Made by a program: the position numbers and the translations under genes. 64,000 bases of DNA from Granulicella cerasi (GTDB lineage Bacteria > Acidobacteriota > Terriglobia > Terriglobales > Acidobacteriaceae): the NCBI RefSeq assembly GCF_025685575.1, contig NZ_JAGSYD010000001.1, positions 995,852 to 1,059,851 of the forward strand, in the 5' to 3' direction. The notes under the pieces were generated by a model. The model had not been told where the DNA came from, did no database searches, and was given only the letters and a program-made list of their open reading frames with translations. Shown here one piece after another: positions 1 through 7,911 of this stretch. How positions within the stretch are numbered: the stretch's first letter is position 1; each line of letters opens with the position of its first letter.

Positions 1-158
1 GCATGAGCGTGACCCAATGCTGTGGCGGCCACAATCGCGGCAAGGCATCTCCGCAGTCCTCTCTTGTGTGCGCGCAACGAAGCGACCCCGTCACAACCGC
101 ACAGATGCATGACGCCGGAGCTTTTCCCAACGCGCGGTTCGTCGTGAATGGCGCTCAT
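1..158 (-). CDS. Possible partial CDS running off the left edge
   Basis: On the minus strand an ATG at 158-156 opens a frame that stays open to base 1 (52 codons, no stop). Residues 33-52 are basic and then hydrophobic (RGLRRCLAAIVAATALGHAH), which looks like the start of a signal peptide or membrane segment. A GGAG lies about ten bases upstream of the ATG. A second in-frame ATG (codon 17) could be the true start. I do not recognise the product. The fragment is short and a plus-strand frame overlaps it, so this is tentative. Confidence 0.3.
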   Translation of the reverse strand, partial: MSAIHDEPRVGKSSGVMHLCGCDGVASLRAHKRGLRRCLAAIVAATALGHAH

Positions 159-214
159 GGGCAGGGTCTCCGTGTCGTGAGCGAGAGTCGATGGTGGGCG
201 GAAGGGCGCAGAGG

Positions 215-1108
215 CTATGCCATCTCCTGAAACGCGATACCGGTGAGTGGTTGCTTCAACTCTGCAATCACCTCAGCGGTGGTGAAGTCCGGTCCATTGA
301 ATCGCTTGATGAAGCCGCCAAGGTCGCTCGTGAAAATCGCATTGTGCGAGGCTGCACGGGCAATTCCGATGCCTTCTGCGAGTCCGACTGCCAGCACTTC
401 GTGACCGCCAAGCTGTGGCAAAAGCTTCGCGCGGTTGAGCGAGTTGCCCGTTGGCGGATCGCCGCGGTCGGTCCAGTACAGATACTCGCTGGTGTCGTCG
501 AGTTCGAGGTCAATCGGTTCAGGCAGTTGATCGAAAAGAAGTTCTACATCGCTGCGCTTCGCAGGCTCTTCACCCTGCGGAAGTTCGAGACCTGCTCTGA
601 AGATTCGTCCCTTGCCACCGTTCGGCGGGCCCTTCTGCGTCCAGTAGATGTGCTTCGACTTGGTGTCGATAGCAACGCCGACGCAGTGGCGCGTTTCATC
701 GAGACGATCGGCGTCCGACGAGCCGGTCTTCACAAGGACTTCGATATGGCTGCCATCGAGGTTGGCGCGCATGACGCGCATGCCTTCGCGATCGGACCAA
801 TACATTTTGTCGTTCGGAAGATCCAGGACAAGTTGCTTCGGCGTGTAGGTTTGACCTGGCTTGATCAACGTCTCTATGTTCGAGTCGTCCAGACGCATCC
901 GCTGAATGTAGCCATCGTTCTCAGCGAAGTTGGCGCCCATGTTCGTCCAGTAGACAAAGCCATTCTTCGCGTCGACAGCGATGCCGTCGGGTGTGTCGTG
1001 TGCATCGGCGAGAAGATCTTGTACATCGCTTCCATCGCTCTGCATCGTGATTAATTTGGGCGGTCTTGCCACGAGGATGAACAGCTTGCCGATACTCTGG
1101 GTCTTCAT
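215..1108 (-). CDS. YWTD-repeat (LDL-receptor class B-like) beta-propeller protein
   Basis: This is a 297-residue protein with four clear YWTD-type motifs: YWTN at about residue 53, YWSD at 103, YWTQ at 155 and YWTD at 211. Between them are repeats of the form 'L-D-G-S-x-I-E-x-L', as in LDL-receptor class B propeller blades. No signal peptide is visible, so it is probably cytoplasmic or released without Sec. Bacterial members are mostly of unknown function; a ligand-binding or lactonase-like role is only a guess. The ATG at 1108 is preceded by AAAGGA at good spacing. It points away from the HD-domain gene at 1484, so the two are divergent. GC is lower than in genes after 5 kb. Confidence 0.75.
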   Translation of the reverse strand: MKTQSIGKLFILVARPPKLITMQSDGSDVQDLLADAHDTPDGIAVDAKNGFVYWTNMGANFAENDGYIQRMRLDDSNIETLIKPGQTYTPKQLVLDLPNDKMYWSDREGMRVMRANLDGSHIEVLVKTGSSDADRLDETRHCVGVAIDTKSKHIYWTQKGPPNGGKGRIFRAGLELPQGEEPAKRSDVELLFDQLPEPIDLELDDTSEYLYWTDRGDPPTGNSLNRAKLLPQLGGHEVLAVGLAEGIGIARAASHNAIFTSDLGGFIKRFNGPDFTTAEVIAELKQPLTGIAFQEMA

Positions 1109-1483
1109 CGAGGGATCCTTTCACTTCTGAAACGATGCGTTTATGTGTCTCGGTTGAGACCAGAATGTATGGAGAGAGTAAGGAGGCGGAAGGCGATGGT
1201 TCTTGCCGAAATTGCGCTCAATTTGCGATTCGCGCTCTGTCTTTCCGGCTGAGTCTGCGAGTCTCATCGGCGCCCCGTCGCACTCGGTCAAGGCAGATGC
1301 CCGCTCGGCGTTACACCAAGTCGTCATGAAGCCAGGCCATCGTCAGATTTGCGAAAAACTTCGCGTTTCTTCAAGAAGCCACGCTGAGAGACATGCAACC
1401 GTTTCATTGCGGAGCAACAGCAGGCTGGGTTGAGACCAGTGCTACTGAGCTCATCGAAGCTGGCAATGAGAACGGAGAGACAA
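1109..1483. other. Intergenic region between divergent genes
   Basis: This 375-base spacer separates the start of the YWTD gene from the start of the HD-domain gene and must hold both promoters. Short frames on both strands show no recognisable protein. I see no clear -35/-10 pair, no repeat of the family found elsewhere in the window, and no RNA gene. Confidence 0.4.
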
Positions 1484-2131
1484 ATGAACACGTTGGATCA
1501 TGTCCTGCAATCAGTAGCCATCCCCGACAGCAAACTGGCGAAAGATATCTCCGAGTACATCCGCGATCAAGAGACCGAGTTGCTTTTCAACCATTCGAGC
1601 CGCGTCTACTACTTCGGGGCGTTGGCGGGGGTGCGGCGCGGTCTTCATTTCGACCGCGAACTTCTGTACGCAGGCGCGATGTTTCATGACCTCGGCCTCA
1701 TGCCGGATCACTGGAGCGATACGGAACGCTTCGAAGTGGATGGCGCAAACGCCGCGCGCGACTTCCTGAAATCCTACGGTGTTGATGAGTCCGATCTGAC
1801 GAAGGTGTGGACCGCCATCGCGCTTCACACCACGCCGGGGATTCCGCAGCACATGCATCCCGTCGTAGCACTGGTCACGGCGGGAGTCGAGATGGACGTA
1901 CTCGGCTTAACCTATGCGCAATATCCCGATGCCGAGCGGGATGCCGTAGTTGAGCTCTTCCCACGAACGTCCGCATTCAAGGAGGACATCCTCCAGGCGT
2001 TCTATGACGGAATCAAGCATAGGCCGGACACGACCTTCGGCAACGTGAAGGCAGACGTTCTTGCCGATAAGGACGCGACCTTCAAGCGCGGTAATTTCTG
2101 TTCTGTAATTCGTAGTTCTCCGTGGCGCTGA
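1484..2131 (+). CDS. HD-domain hydrolase, cyanamide hydratase-like
   Basis: This 215-residue protein has HD-superfamily metal-binding residues: His37 in FNHSSRVYY, the His68-Asp69 pair in AMFHDLGL, His115 in ALHTTPG and a candidate last Asp at 138 (GVEMDVLG). The overall pattern (FNHS, HDLGL, RFEVDGANAAR, IALHT) is that of the HD branch that contains cyanamide hydratases and many uncharacterised relatives. The substrate cannot be read from the sequence. An in-frame ATG exists 54 bases upstream at 1430, but the ATG at 1484 has a GGAGA about eight bases before it and fits the usual start. The dehydrogenase at 2243 follows on the same strand after 111 bases. Confidence 0.75.
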   Translation: MNTLDHVLQSVAIPDSKLAKDISEYIRDQETELLFNHSSRVYYFGALAGVRRGLHFDRELLYAGAMFHDLGLMPDHWSDTERFEVDGANAARDFLKSYGVDESDLTKVWTAIALHTTPGIPQHMHPVVALVTAGVEMDVLGLTYAQYPDAERDAVVELFPRTSAFKEDILQAFYDGIKHRPDTTFGNVKADVLADKDATFKRGNFCSVIRSSPWR

Positions 2132-2242
2132 TTCCGCGGCTTCGTCACAGAGCATATGCACTGCAAGCATGCTGAGCGTTCGGGATTCTCTCGTCCTTAT
2201 GCAGTTCACTGAACATGTCGGCGCGAAGGAGACGGCACTAAG

Positions 2243-3244
2243 ATGAAAGCGATTCAATATCAGGCGTACGGTGATTACTCCACGAATCAATTCATAGAGA
2301 TGGACCCTCCTCACTTCGATGGCGAGGGCGTCTTGGTGCGCATGGAGTTTGCTGGTGTCAATCCACTCGACAATACTTTTCGTAGTGGGCATTTTCCCGC
2401 ATCGACGCCGCAAAACCTTCCGCGCATCGGCGGACAGACGGGAGTTGGTGTGGTCGCCCGATCTTCCTATCCGACGTTTCCAGTGGGCACTAGAGTCTTC
2501 GTAATGGGCCTTGGGATGGGAGTGATCGCAGATGGCACATGGCGCGAGTTCCTCGTCGCTGCAGAGAGCAGTCTGATCCCCATTCCGGATCACGTCTCTT
2601 CGGAATCCGCTGCGGCATTCCTCGCTGGGGGAGGCTACGTCACCGGCTATCTCGCGCTCATGGAGTTAGCGCGCCTGCGCCCAGGACAAAGTGTTCTGGC
2701 TCCAGGAGTCGGTGGGGCTGTCGGCATGGAGACCGTCCAGATTGCGGAGCAACTCGGTGTTTCCATCGCGATCTCGACTGCGAGTACTAAGGAGAAAGCG
2801 GAGCTGGCAAGATCTGAGGGGTATCAAAACGTCATCGATCTCTCCTCGCAAAATCTCACCGAAGAGATGTATCGACTGACCGATGGCAAGGGGGTGGATG
2901 TCATCGTGGATGGCGTGGCGGGAGACCTCTACCCACAGTTGCTGAAGGGGCTGGCCTTTGGCGGTTCATACATCGTCGTTGGTTACTCCGGCGGCCGTGA
3001 TGTTCAACAAGCTGTGACCGATGTCATCTGGAAGGCAGCTTCCATTCGAGGCTTCAACCCTCGTGCCATTTCGGCCTCTGCATTCAAGTCCGCGATGTCA
3101 GCTTGCATCGAACTTCTCGCCGCAGGGAAGCTGCGTCCTACCGTCTCAAGCATCTTTCCGCTCGAAGAGGCTGCAGATGCCGTCAGGTTCTTGATCGAAG
3201 AGCGTCCCTTCGGCCGTGTCCTGCTTAGCATCAGTGGTCAGTAG
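2243..3244 (+). CDS. Quinone oxidoreductase-like zinc-independent MDR alcohol dehydrogenase
   Basis: This 333-residue medium-chain dehydrogenase/reductase has an N-terminal GroES-like fold with GVNPLDNTFRSG at about residues 38-49, typical of the quinone oxidoreductase branch. The Rossmann nucleotide site PGVGGAVGMETVQIAEQLG lies at about 154-172, and a substrate-domain tail is present. The Cys/His zinc ligands of classical alcohol dehydrogenases are absent. The family usually reduces quinones or enones with NADPH in the cytoplasm; the actual substrate is unknown. ATG 2243 follows a GAAGGAG-type site at 2226-2232. It may be co-transcribed with the HD-domain gene upstream. A strong hairpin at 3360 separates it from the convergent crotonase gene. 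Confidence 0.85.
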   Translation: MKAIQYQAYGDYSTNQFIEMDPPHFDGEGVLVRMEFAGVNPLDNTFRSGHFPASTPQNLPRIGGQTGVGVVARSSYPTFPVGTRVFVMGLGMGVIADGTWREFLVAAESSLIPIPDHVSSESAAAFLAGGGYVTGYLALMELARLRPGQSVLAPGVGGAVGMETVQIAEQLGVSIAISTASTKEKAELARSEGYQNVIDLSSQNLTEEMYRLTDGKGVDVIVDGVAGDLYPQLLKGLAFGGSYIVVGYSGGRDVQQAVTDVIWKAASIRGFNPRAISASAFKSAMSACIELLAAGKLRPTVSSIFPLEEAADAVRFLIEERPFGRVLLSISGQ

Positions 3245-3359
3245 TCATCCCGCGCAAACACATGGAGCGAGTCACAAAGAAGCGGGCCATCAAGCAGCGC
3301 GTGCGCCGCAGTCGGCGTGTTCTGGCAGCGCCAGTTGCGTAGTGATGACGGCGTATGAA

Positions 3360-3396
3360 GCAAGGAAGCGCGTATAACTTCTGCGCGCTTCCTTGC
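3360..3396. terminator. Hairpin between convergent genes
   Basis: A perfect 13-bp stem (GCAAGGAAGCGCG pairing with CGCGCTTCCTTGC) has an 11-base loop. It sits between the convergent dehydrogenase (ends 3244) and crotonase (ends 3413) genes. There is no good T-run on either side, so it may be a bidirectional but imperfect terminator. Confidence 0.6.
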
Positions 3397-3412
3397 ATGG
3401 ATCGATCGAAAA

Positions 3413-4243
3413 TCAATCCTCGCCGAGAACCTCACCCAGCCGAAGTTCGGCCGCTCGCGAGCTCCCAAAACCTTTCGCGATGGCCTTCTTGATCACGACC
3501 TGAGACTCTGGATCCTTGATCCCGGCTGAGAAGGCATCCGAGTCCTCTCGAAAATTATCGGTGGGACGAAGCGTTAAGTGATTCACTCTTGCCTTGATCT
3601 GTCGAAGGCCGTGTGTCGGAAACCTGGCGATGCGGTAGGCCATCTTCGAAACGAAATCAGCAATCTCCGCCTGAGGGATCGCACGATTGATCCACCCGTA
3701 AAGCTCGGCGATGTCTGCGTTGTGGTCTTCAGCCGCTAAGAGGACTTCAAGCGCACGCCCTCGCGACATGAGGCTTGTGAGGTATTGGATAGCACCGCCT
3801 CCTGGGAGCGCGCCCATGCCGCCCTCATTCTGGTTGAAGATCGCAGTCTCCTTCGCCGCGAATCGCATATCGCAGGACATAACGAACTCACTGCCCGCTC
3901 CACGAACGCGACCTTCGATCTGCGCAATCGTTACGGCCTTCGTCTGACTCAGCCGACGGAAGAGCAGTGCAATGGATGCTTCTCCGGTCAGCGCCGCTGC
4001 CGCCTGGCGATACTCCGTGACCTTATCGAGATCAACATGCGAGATGAAGAACTCCGGATCAGCGCTCGAGAAGACCACGACCTTATGAGGCGTGCCGGTA
4101 TCGAGTGTCTGGATGAGTTCTACGAGGTCGCTGACCAGTTCGGGGCCTAGTTGGTTCAGAGGCGGAGCGCTGATCTTTACAAAAAGCACTCCGTCGTCCG
4201 CGCTCAGTGTCAGCGTTCCGTGTGTCGAAGTCGTCGTATTCAT
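3413..4243 (-). CDS. Enoyl-CoA hydratase/isomerase (crotonase) family protein
   Basis: This 276-residue protein has a crotonase-fold core. The oxyanion-hole region IEGRVRGAGSEF is at about residues 109-120, and NEGGMGALPGGG follows at 139-150 with Glu140 as a candidate catalytic acid. It carries a C-terminal extension (about 200-276). The usual family chemistry is hydration or isomerisation of acyl-CoA, but members also act as dehalogenases, ligases or decarboxylases, so the reaction is not fixed by sequence. An in-frame start at 4357 would add 38 residues, but the ATG at 4243 has an excellent TTGGAGG site six bases upstream. No other fatty-acid genes are beside it. It lies in the lower-GC block next to tRNA-Leu. 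Confidence 0.8.
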   Translation of the reverse strand: MNTTTSTHGTLTLSADDGVLFVKISAPPLNQLGPELVSDLVELIQTLDTGTPHKVVVFSSADPEFFISHVDLDKVTEYRQAAAALTGEASIALLFRRLSQTKAVTIAQIEGRVRGAGSEFVMSCDMRFAAKETAIFNQNEGGMGALPGGGAIQYLTSLMSRGRALEVLLAAEDHNADIAELYGWINRAIPQAEIADFVSKMAYRIARFPTHGLRQIKARVNHLTLRPTDNFREDSDAFSAGIKDPESQVVIKKAIAKGFGSSRAAELRLGEVLGED

Positions 4244-4375
4244 GATGCCTCCAAGAGATAGCTGCACGCCGTGCGAGGGGCATGGAGAAGATGTGCTCGG
4301 CGTACTCGCTAGGAGGTTAGCGAAATCGCCTCGAACGGTATTGGCAATTCCGATCAAGTTTCTCGATTTCTCGTT

Positions 4376-4495
4376 CTAATCCGATGGCCCGTAGACAGCA
4401 TCGAGAATCGTGACGTCTGCACCTCGGTGGACGGCGCGGAGGTACTTGCCTGTGCCTGCTGAGGGCGGACGGATTTGTAGAGGGAGACTTAACAC
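4376..4495 (-). pseudogene. Possible C-terminal coding remnant beside tRNA-Leu
   Basis: In one minus-strand frame the bases read as a well-formed C-terminus (including GTGKYLRAVHRGADVTILD) ending in TAG. The frame can begin at a GTG at 4495 but has no RBS, and upstream it runs into the terminator hairpin at 4496-4530. It looks like the 3' end of a decayed gene rather than an intact small gene. I do not recognise the family. Confidence 0.2.
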
Positions 4496-4530
4496 AAAAT
4501 GGGGGACTCCTCGTAGGAGACCCCCATTTT
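4496..4530 (-). terminator. Terminator downstream of tRNA-Leu
   Basis: The arms AAAATGGGGG and CCCCCATTTT continue through CTCC/GGAG with one A:A mismatch around a five-base loop. Read on the minus strand the hairpin lies 18 bases after the tRNA 3' end and ends in ATTTTGTGTT, consistent with an intrinsic terminator. Confidence 0.75.
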
Positions 4531-4548
4531 GCATTTGCTTCTAAAAGT

Positions 4549-4635
4549 TGGTGCCGAAGAAAGGACTCGAACCTTCACACCCTTGCGAGTACATGGACCT
4601 GAACCATGCGCGTCTGCCAATTCCGCCACTTCGGC
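4549..4635 (-). tRNA. tRNA-Leu (anticodon CAG)
   Basis: The minus strand folds as an 87-base class II tRNA. The acceptor arms GCCGAAG and CTTCGGC pair perfectly, followed by A73 and an encoded CCA. The anticodon stem CATGG/CCATG holds the loop TTCAGGT, giving anticodon CAG. A long variable arm (GTACTCGCAAGGGTGTG region) and the T-loop GGTTCGAGTCC are present. CAG reads CTG leucine codons, abundant in this GC-rich genome. Confidence 0.95.
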
Positions 4636-4679
4636 TCACTACTCAGCCGGCGCGGGCGCCACTGCTCTCGTGAGTTCTT

Positions 4680-4708
4680 AGTGTCTCAAGCATTACGTCC
4701 TCTGTCAA
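4680..4708 (-). promoter_or_regulatory. Probable promoter of tRNA-Leu
   Basis: On the minus strand a perfect TTGACA (4708-4703) lies 17 bases before GACACT (4685-4680), placing the start of transcription about 38 bases before the tRNA. The -35 is strong; the -10 matches the consensus only at its conserved A and final T. Confidence 0.5.
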
Positions 4709-4861
4709 TTTTCCGCGCGGCGTAAGACTGCCAGGAGTACACTCCTCTTGCATCCGTTCGCACTTGGGCCCTCCCCCGCTGTCTCCGCTCAGGCTCGTGT
4801 CTGTCCGGGCGTCATCTCACGTCGTCTGCATTCGTGTGTCTGCAAGGAGTAAGTTTCCACC

Positions 4862-5098
4862 GTGACCAGTTCCCCCACGCCTCAAATTCCTGAAGAGCTT
4901 GCGCTCGAAATCCGTCGCCTCGCGCATGAACTTTCGAACGCGCTCGAGATCATCGTGCAAACCGGCTACCTGCTCGGTATGGCTGAGTTGAAGCCGCCGG
5001 CTGACGAGTGGCTTCGCATGTTGGAGAGCGGCACCAACAAGGCGCTCGACACCAATCTTCAGCTCCGCGAATACATCAAGCGCAACACCCCTCACTAG
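4862..5098 (+). CDS. Small stand-alone H-box (histidine kinase DHp-like) protein
   Basis: This 78-residue protein starts at GTG 4862 behind AAGGAG (12-base spacing). Residues 18-33 (RRLAHELSNALEIIVQ) resemble the H-box of histidine kinase dimerisation domains, where a phosphorylated His (here His22) is followed by E-[LI]-[RNS]-N. The rest could form the second helix of a DHp hairpin. There is no ATPase domain and no room for one: the frame stops at 5098. It could be a free phosphotransfer protein, a dimerisation-only antagonist of a kinase, or a kinase remnant. The resemblance is by eye only. It faces the dacB-like gene with a hairpin repeat between them. Confidence 0.6.
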   Translation: MTSSPTPQIPEELALEIRRLAHELSNALEIIVQTGYLLGMAELKPPADEWLRMLESGTNKALDTNLQLREYIKRNTPH

Positions 5099-5111
5099 AA
5101 CGCGCGCGCAG

Positions 5112-5155
5112 TCCGGATGCCCATATCTGCACTGTTGCAGATTGGGCACCCGGAC
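5112..5155. repeat. Palindromic intergenic element, divergent copy
   Basis: The arms TCCGG and CCGGA enclose an inner pairing of TCTGCA with TGCAGA and flanking CCCA/TGGG. The layout (GGATGCCCA...TGGGCACCCGGA) matches the window-wide element. It sits between two convergent genes and may also act as a terminator. Confidence 0.55.
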
Positions 5156-5175
5156 GCCGAAGTCTCCCCGGCTTC

Positions 5176-6786
5176 CTACTGCGCCGCGATCGCCTCGACG
5201 ATCGCATCCATCACCTCGCGGTCGCCCGAGCTTCCCGGTGTGTGATCTTCGGTAAAGATCGCAAACGCCAGCGGATCCTTTCCCGGCATCTCGATATACC
5301 CTGCCAGCCCACGCGACTCGCCCAGCGTTCCTGTCTTCGCAAAGACGTGTCCCTTCGCCGCAGAGCTCTTGAAGCGCGAGCCGAGTGTGCCGTCGAAGCC
5401 CGCGATCGGCAGCGCCATCTTCCACTGCGGGAACCATGCTTGCTGCCGCGCAAACAGCAGCAGCGCGACCGTCGAGCGCGGCGTCACCAGGTCTTTGGCG
5501 CTCATGCCCGAGCCGTCGTAGAACATGAAGTCATCGCTCTTCAGCCCTGCCGTGTTCACCAGAAAGCTACGCTCGACCTGCAGTGCGCGCTTGAGCGATG
5601 GATCGCAGGTCTTCTCAACGCCGGTGTTGCGCAGCATCATCTCGGCGTGCAGGTTCTGCGACTCCTTCAGCGTGTAGACCGCGTCCTCGGCCAGCGTGGG
5701 CGAACGAAGCTCCGCGACCATCGTCTGCGGAGTCGGTTGACTCGCCGCAGCAGGAGCGACATGCGGCTCTGCCGGGCATGTCGCGGGGAGTGGAAGCACC
5801 TTGCGCACCTCCGCCGAGAAGGACGCCTCCTGTGTCTCGGGCAGCGCTGAAAGTTCCGTTGAGTTCTGCGGTCCAAAGCCGCCCTGCTGCATCGCCTGCC
5901 GAAACGCTGACATCGCGTACGCGTTCGGCTGCTCAATCGCGAGATGCTCGTGGTCCATGCCAAGCTTGCCGTTGAGCACCCCGCTCACGCGGAGCTTACC
6001 CGGCTGATCGCCGCGCGTCACGAACACCTGATTCGACGGATACGTCGGACCTACGTTCAGCAAGCTCGCATCAACGACGAAGTATGGCACTTGAGGATCG
6101 ACCGCGACGTCCGCCCTGCGCGGACCAGCATCTCCGGGCGCAGGGTCGGTGATCAGCACGTCCACCATGTTGTCGTGGACGACCAGCGCGCTCGCCGGAG
6201 CACCGTAGCCCCAGAGCAGATCGTCCACGGACCAGCCTTCGCCATAGGGCGTGTCTTCAAAGCGCGTGACGTCGAGGCCAATGCTGCCGTCGATGCGCCG
6301 GATGCCATGCGACTTCACCTGCGCGACCAGCGTGTCGAAGTCGGCAAGCCCCGGCCCCTTGGTTGGCTTCGCGCCCTTTGGCAGGCTCGACGGCGCTACA
6401 TAGGGAATCGGCTCACGCCCCGCGAAGTTCGCATCGCCACCGCCGATCAACATCAGCTTGCCATGCAGCGTGCCCTCGGCATCGATCGGGCCATACGCCA
6501 TGATCTTGGTGCTGAACCGCTTCTCTGGGCCTAGCAGCGCGAACGCCGTCGCCGAGGTGTAGAGCTTCGTCACCGAAGCCGGGCGAAAGTGCTTACCCGC
6601 ATCGTGCATGTAGACCGGCGTGCCATCGAGCTTCGTTACCGCGACGCCAATGTGCGCGCTCTCTGCGCGAGGATCGTTCAGCAGCGCATCAATCTGCGCT
6701 GCGATCGGAGACTGCGCTTTCGCGGCGGCAGTACCTACGGTGAAAGCGAGGAGCGCAAAGGCGGGCAGTCGGCGCATCGAGAACAT
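5176..6786 (-). CDS. dacB: D-alanyl-D-alanine carboxypeptidase/endopeptidase, PBP4 type
   Basis: This is an S13-family (class C) penicillin-binding protein of about 536 residues that trims or cleaves D-Ala-linked peptidoglycan peptides in the periplasm. The active-site motifs are in order: SVTK (Ser71 and Lys74), DGSGMS at about 424-429 in place of the usual SxN region, and KTG at about 484-486. Residues 1-25 form a signal peptide ending near AAAKAQS. Length fits the PBP4 family. Of several in-frame starts, ATG 6786 or 6777 gives a normal signal peptide, whereas 6918 would add an unlikely basic extension. No clear RBS is seen. It is convergent with the H-box gene and divergent from folP. Confidence 0.85.
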   Translation of the reverse strand: MFSMRRLPAFALLAFTVGTAAAKAQSPIAAQIDALLNDPRAESAHIGVAVTKLDGTPVYMHDAGKHFRPASVTKLYTSATAFALLGPEKRFSTKIMAYGPIDAEGTLHGKLMLIGGGDANFAGREPIPYVAPSSLPKGAKPTKGPGLADFDTLVAQVKSHGIRRIDGSIGLDVTRFEDTPYGEGWSVDDLLWGYGAPASALVVHDNMVDVLITDPAPGDAGPRRADVAVDPQVPYFVVDASLLNVGPTYPSNQVFVTRGDQPGKLRVSGVLNGKLGMDHEHLAIEQPNAYAMSAFRQAMQQGGFGPQNSTELSALPETQEASFSAEVRKVLPLPATCPAEPHVAPAAASQPTPQTMVAELRSPTLAEDAVYTLKESQNLHAEMMLRNTGVEKTCDPSLKRALQVERSFLVNTAGLKSDDFMFYDGSGMSAKDLVTPRSTVALLLFARQQAWFPQWKMALPIAGFDGTLGSRFKSSAAKGHVFAKTGTLGESRGLAGYIEMPGKDPLAFAIFTEDHTPGSSGDREVMDAIVEAIAAQ

Positions 6787-6837
6787 GCGAACAGGGTACA
6801 CGCGCACGCGTCGCGGCGGGGCTAGCCCCGAGCGTTC

Positions 6838-6953
6838 CCTCTCTCGATTCTGAGCCAAGGGTTTGCAGGGTGCCAGGGGAATCACAGCATAGGTTGATTC
6901 CAAGGACGCGTCCTGCAAAAGCCCCTCTGCAAAAGCAGATGTGGGACACCCGA
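6838..6953. repeat. Two degenerate palindromic elements before dacB and folP
   Basis: One copy at 6838-6876 reads ...TCTCGATTCTGAG... followed by GGGTTTGCAGGGTGCC. A second, inverted copy at 6910-6953 reads CCTGCAAAAGCCCC, then TCTGC/GCAGA arms, then GTGGGACACCCGA. They share the conserved flanks of the window-wide element, but their arms pair less well than the better copies. Confidence 0.5.
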
Positions 6954-6973
6954 TCTTCAGCTCGCGCGGCGGA

Positions 6974-6979
6974 TATCAT
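6974..6979 (+). promoter_or_regulatory. Candidate -10 box of a leaderless folP transcript
   Basis: TATCAT ends eight bases before the folP ATG and no Shine-Dalgarno is present, so transcription would start at or just before the ATG. Confidence 0.4.
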
Positions 6980-6987
6980 CGAATCCG

Positions 6988-7854
6988 ATGGCCTTCCTTC
7001 CGCGCCCGCGCTTTCTCTGGCAAACCCGCACTCGCTCGCTGGAGTTGGGGCAGCGCACGCTCGTCATGGGTATCGTGAACCTGACGCCCGACAGCTTTTC
7101 CGGCGACGGTCTCTCGCAGCAGGGAATCGACGAAGCGCTTGCGCACGCCGCCGCACAGCTGGATGCTGGTGCCGACATCCTCGACCTCGGCGCGGAGTCC
7201 ACGCGCCCCAATGCCGCGGCCATCAGCCCTGAGGAAGAGCAGCAGCGCCTGCTTCCCGCGCTCGAAGCCATCCTCCGCGAACGCGCCGACGCGGTTGTCT
7301 CCATCGACACGTATCACGCGTCCACCGCACGCGCGGCCGCGGCGCTCGGTGCAGAGATCATCAACGACGTCAGCGGCCTGAGCTGGGACGAAGCGATGCC
7401 AGCCGCCGTCGCCGCTTCCGGCTGTGGGCTCGTGCTGATGCACACGCGCGGCCGGCCGACTGAGTGGGGTTCTCTGCCTCCGCTGTCGTGCGAGCAGGTC
7501 CTGCCGCTGGTCGTAGACGGCCTCACCATGCAGCTCGCCATCGCGCGCGCTGCCGGCATCGCGCAGCAGCAGATCGTGCTCGACCCAGGCTTCGGCTTCG
7601 GCAAGCGAGGCGCGGAAAACTTCACGCTGCTCGCAGGCCTTCACGAGCTGCAAGGTTTCGATCTGCCGCTGCTGATCGGCCTTTCGCGCAAAGGATTCCT
7701 CGGCGGTGCGAATGCTGCCGAACGACTGCCTGCAACGATCGCGGCAAACGTCGCCAGCATCCTCAACGGTGCGCACCTTATCCGCGTGCACGACGTTCGC
7801 GAGGCGAGGGAAGCGGCGAACATCGCCGATGCTCTTCTCGCGAAAGGCTCGTAG
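6988..7854 (+). CDS. folP: Dihydropteroate synthase
   Basis: It joins p-aminobenzoate to dihydropterin pyrophosphate in folate synthesis, in the cytoplasm. The 288-residue protein has the two family signatures: GIVNLTPDSFSGDG at about residues 28-41, and ESTRP followed by VSIDTYHA in the first half. The later INDVSGL, LDPGFGFGK and LSRKGF segments form the pterin- and sulfonamide-binding loops. Length is normal. There is no Shine-Dalgarno before ATG 6988, and the TATCAT at 6974 suggests a leaderless message. It is convergent with frr, with a shared hairpin at 7865. Confidence 0.95.
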   Translation: MAFLPRPRFLWQTRTRSLELGQRTLVMGIVNLTPDSFSGDGLSQQGIDEALAHAAAQLDAGADILDLGAESTRPNAAAISPEEEQQRLLPALEAILRERADAVVSIDTYHASTARAAAALGAEIINDVSGLSWDEAMPAAVAASGCGLVLMHTRGRPTEWGSLPPLSCEQVLPLVVDGLTMQLAIARAAGIAQQQIVLDPGFGFGKRGAENFTLLAGLHELQGFDLPLLIGLSRKGFLGGANAAERLPATIAANVASILNGAHLIRVHDVREAREAANIADALLAKGS

Positions 7855-7864
7855 CCACCGACGA

Positions 7865-7892
7865 AAACGGCGAGCCCGCAGGCCCGCCGTTT
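7865..7892. terminator. Bidirectional terminator between folP and frr
   Basis: The stem AAACGGCG/CGCCGTTT continues as GCC/GGC around CGCA, with A-run and T-run on the two outer edges, so it can serve both convergent genes. Confidence 0.8.
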
Positions 7893-7911
7893 CTTGGAAG
7901 CGATGACGAGA

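Noticed and set aside
3-230. Plus-strand frame of 75 codons
   Set aside because: There is no RBS, the composition is irregular, and it overlaps the YWTD gene end and a more believable minus-strand frame.
3262-3342. Tiny basic frame (26 codons, MERVTKKRAIKQ...) after the dehydrogenase
   Set aside because: It has no RBS and lies in a short convergent spacer; the basic composition alone is not evidence.
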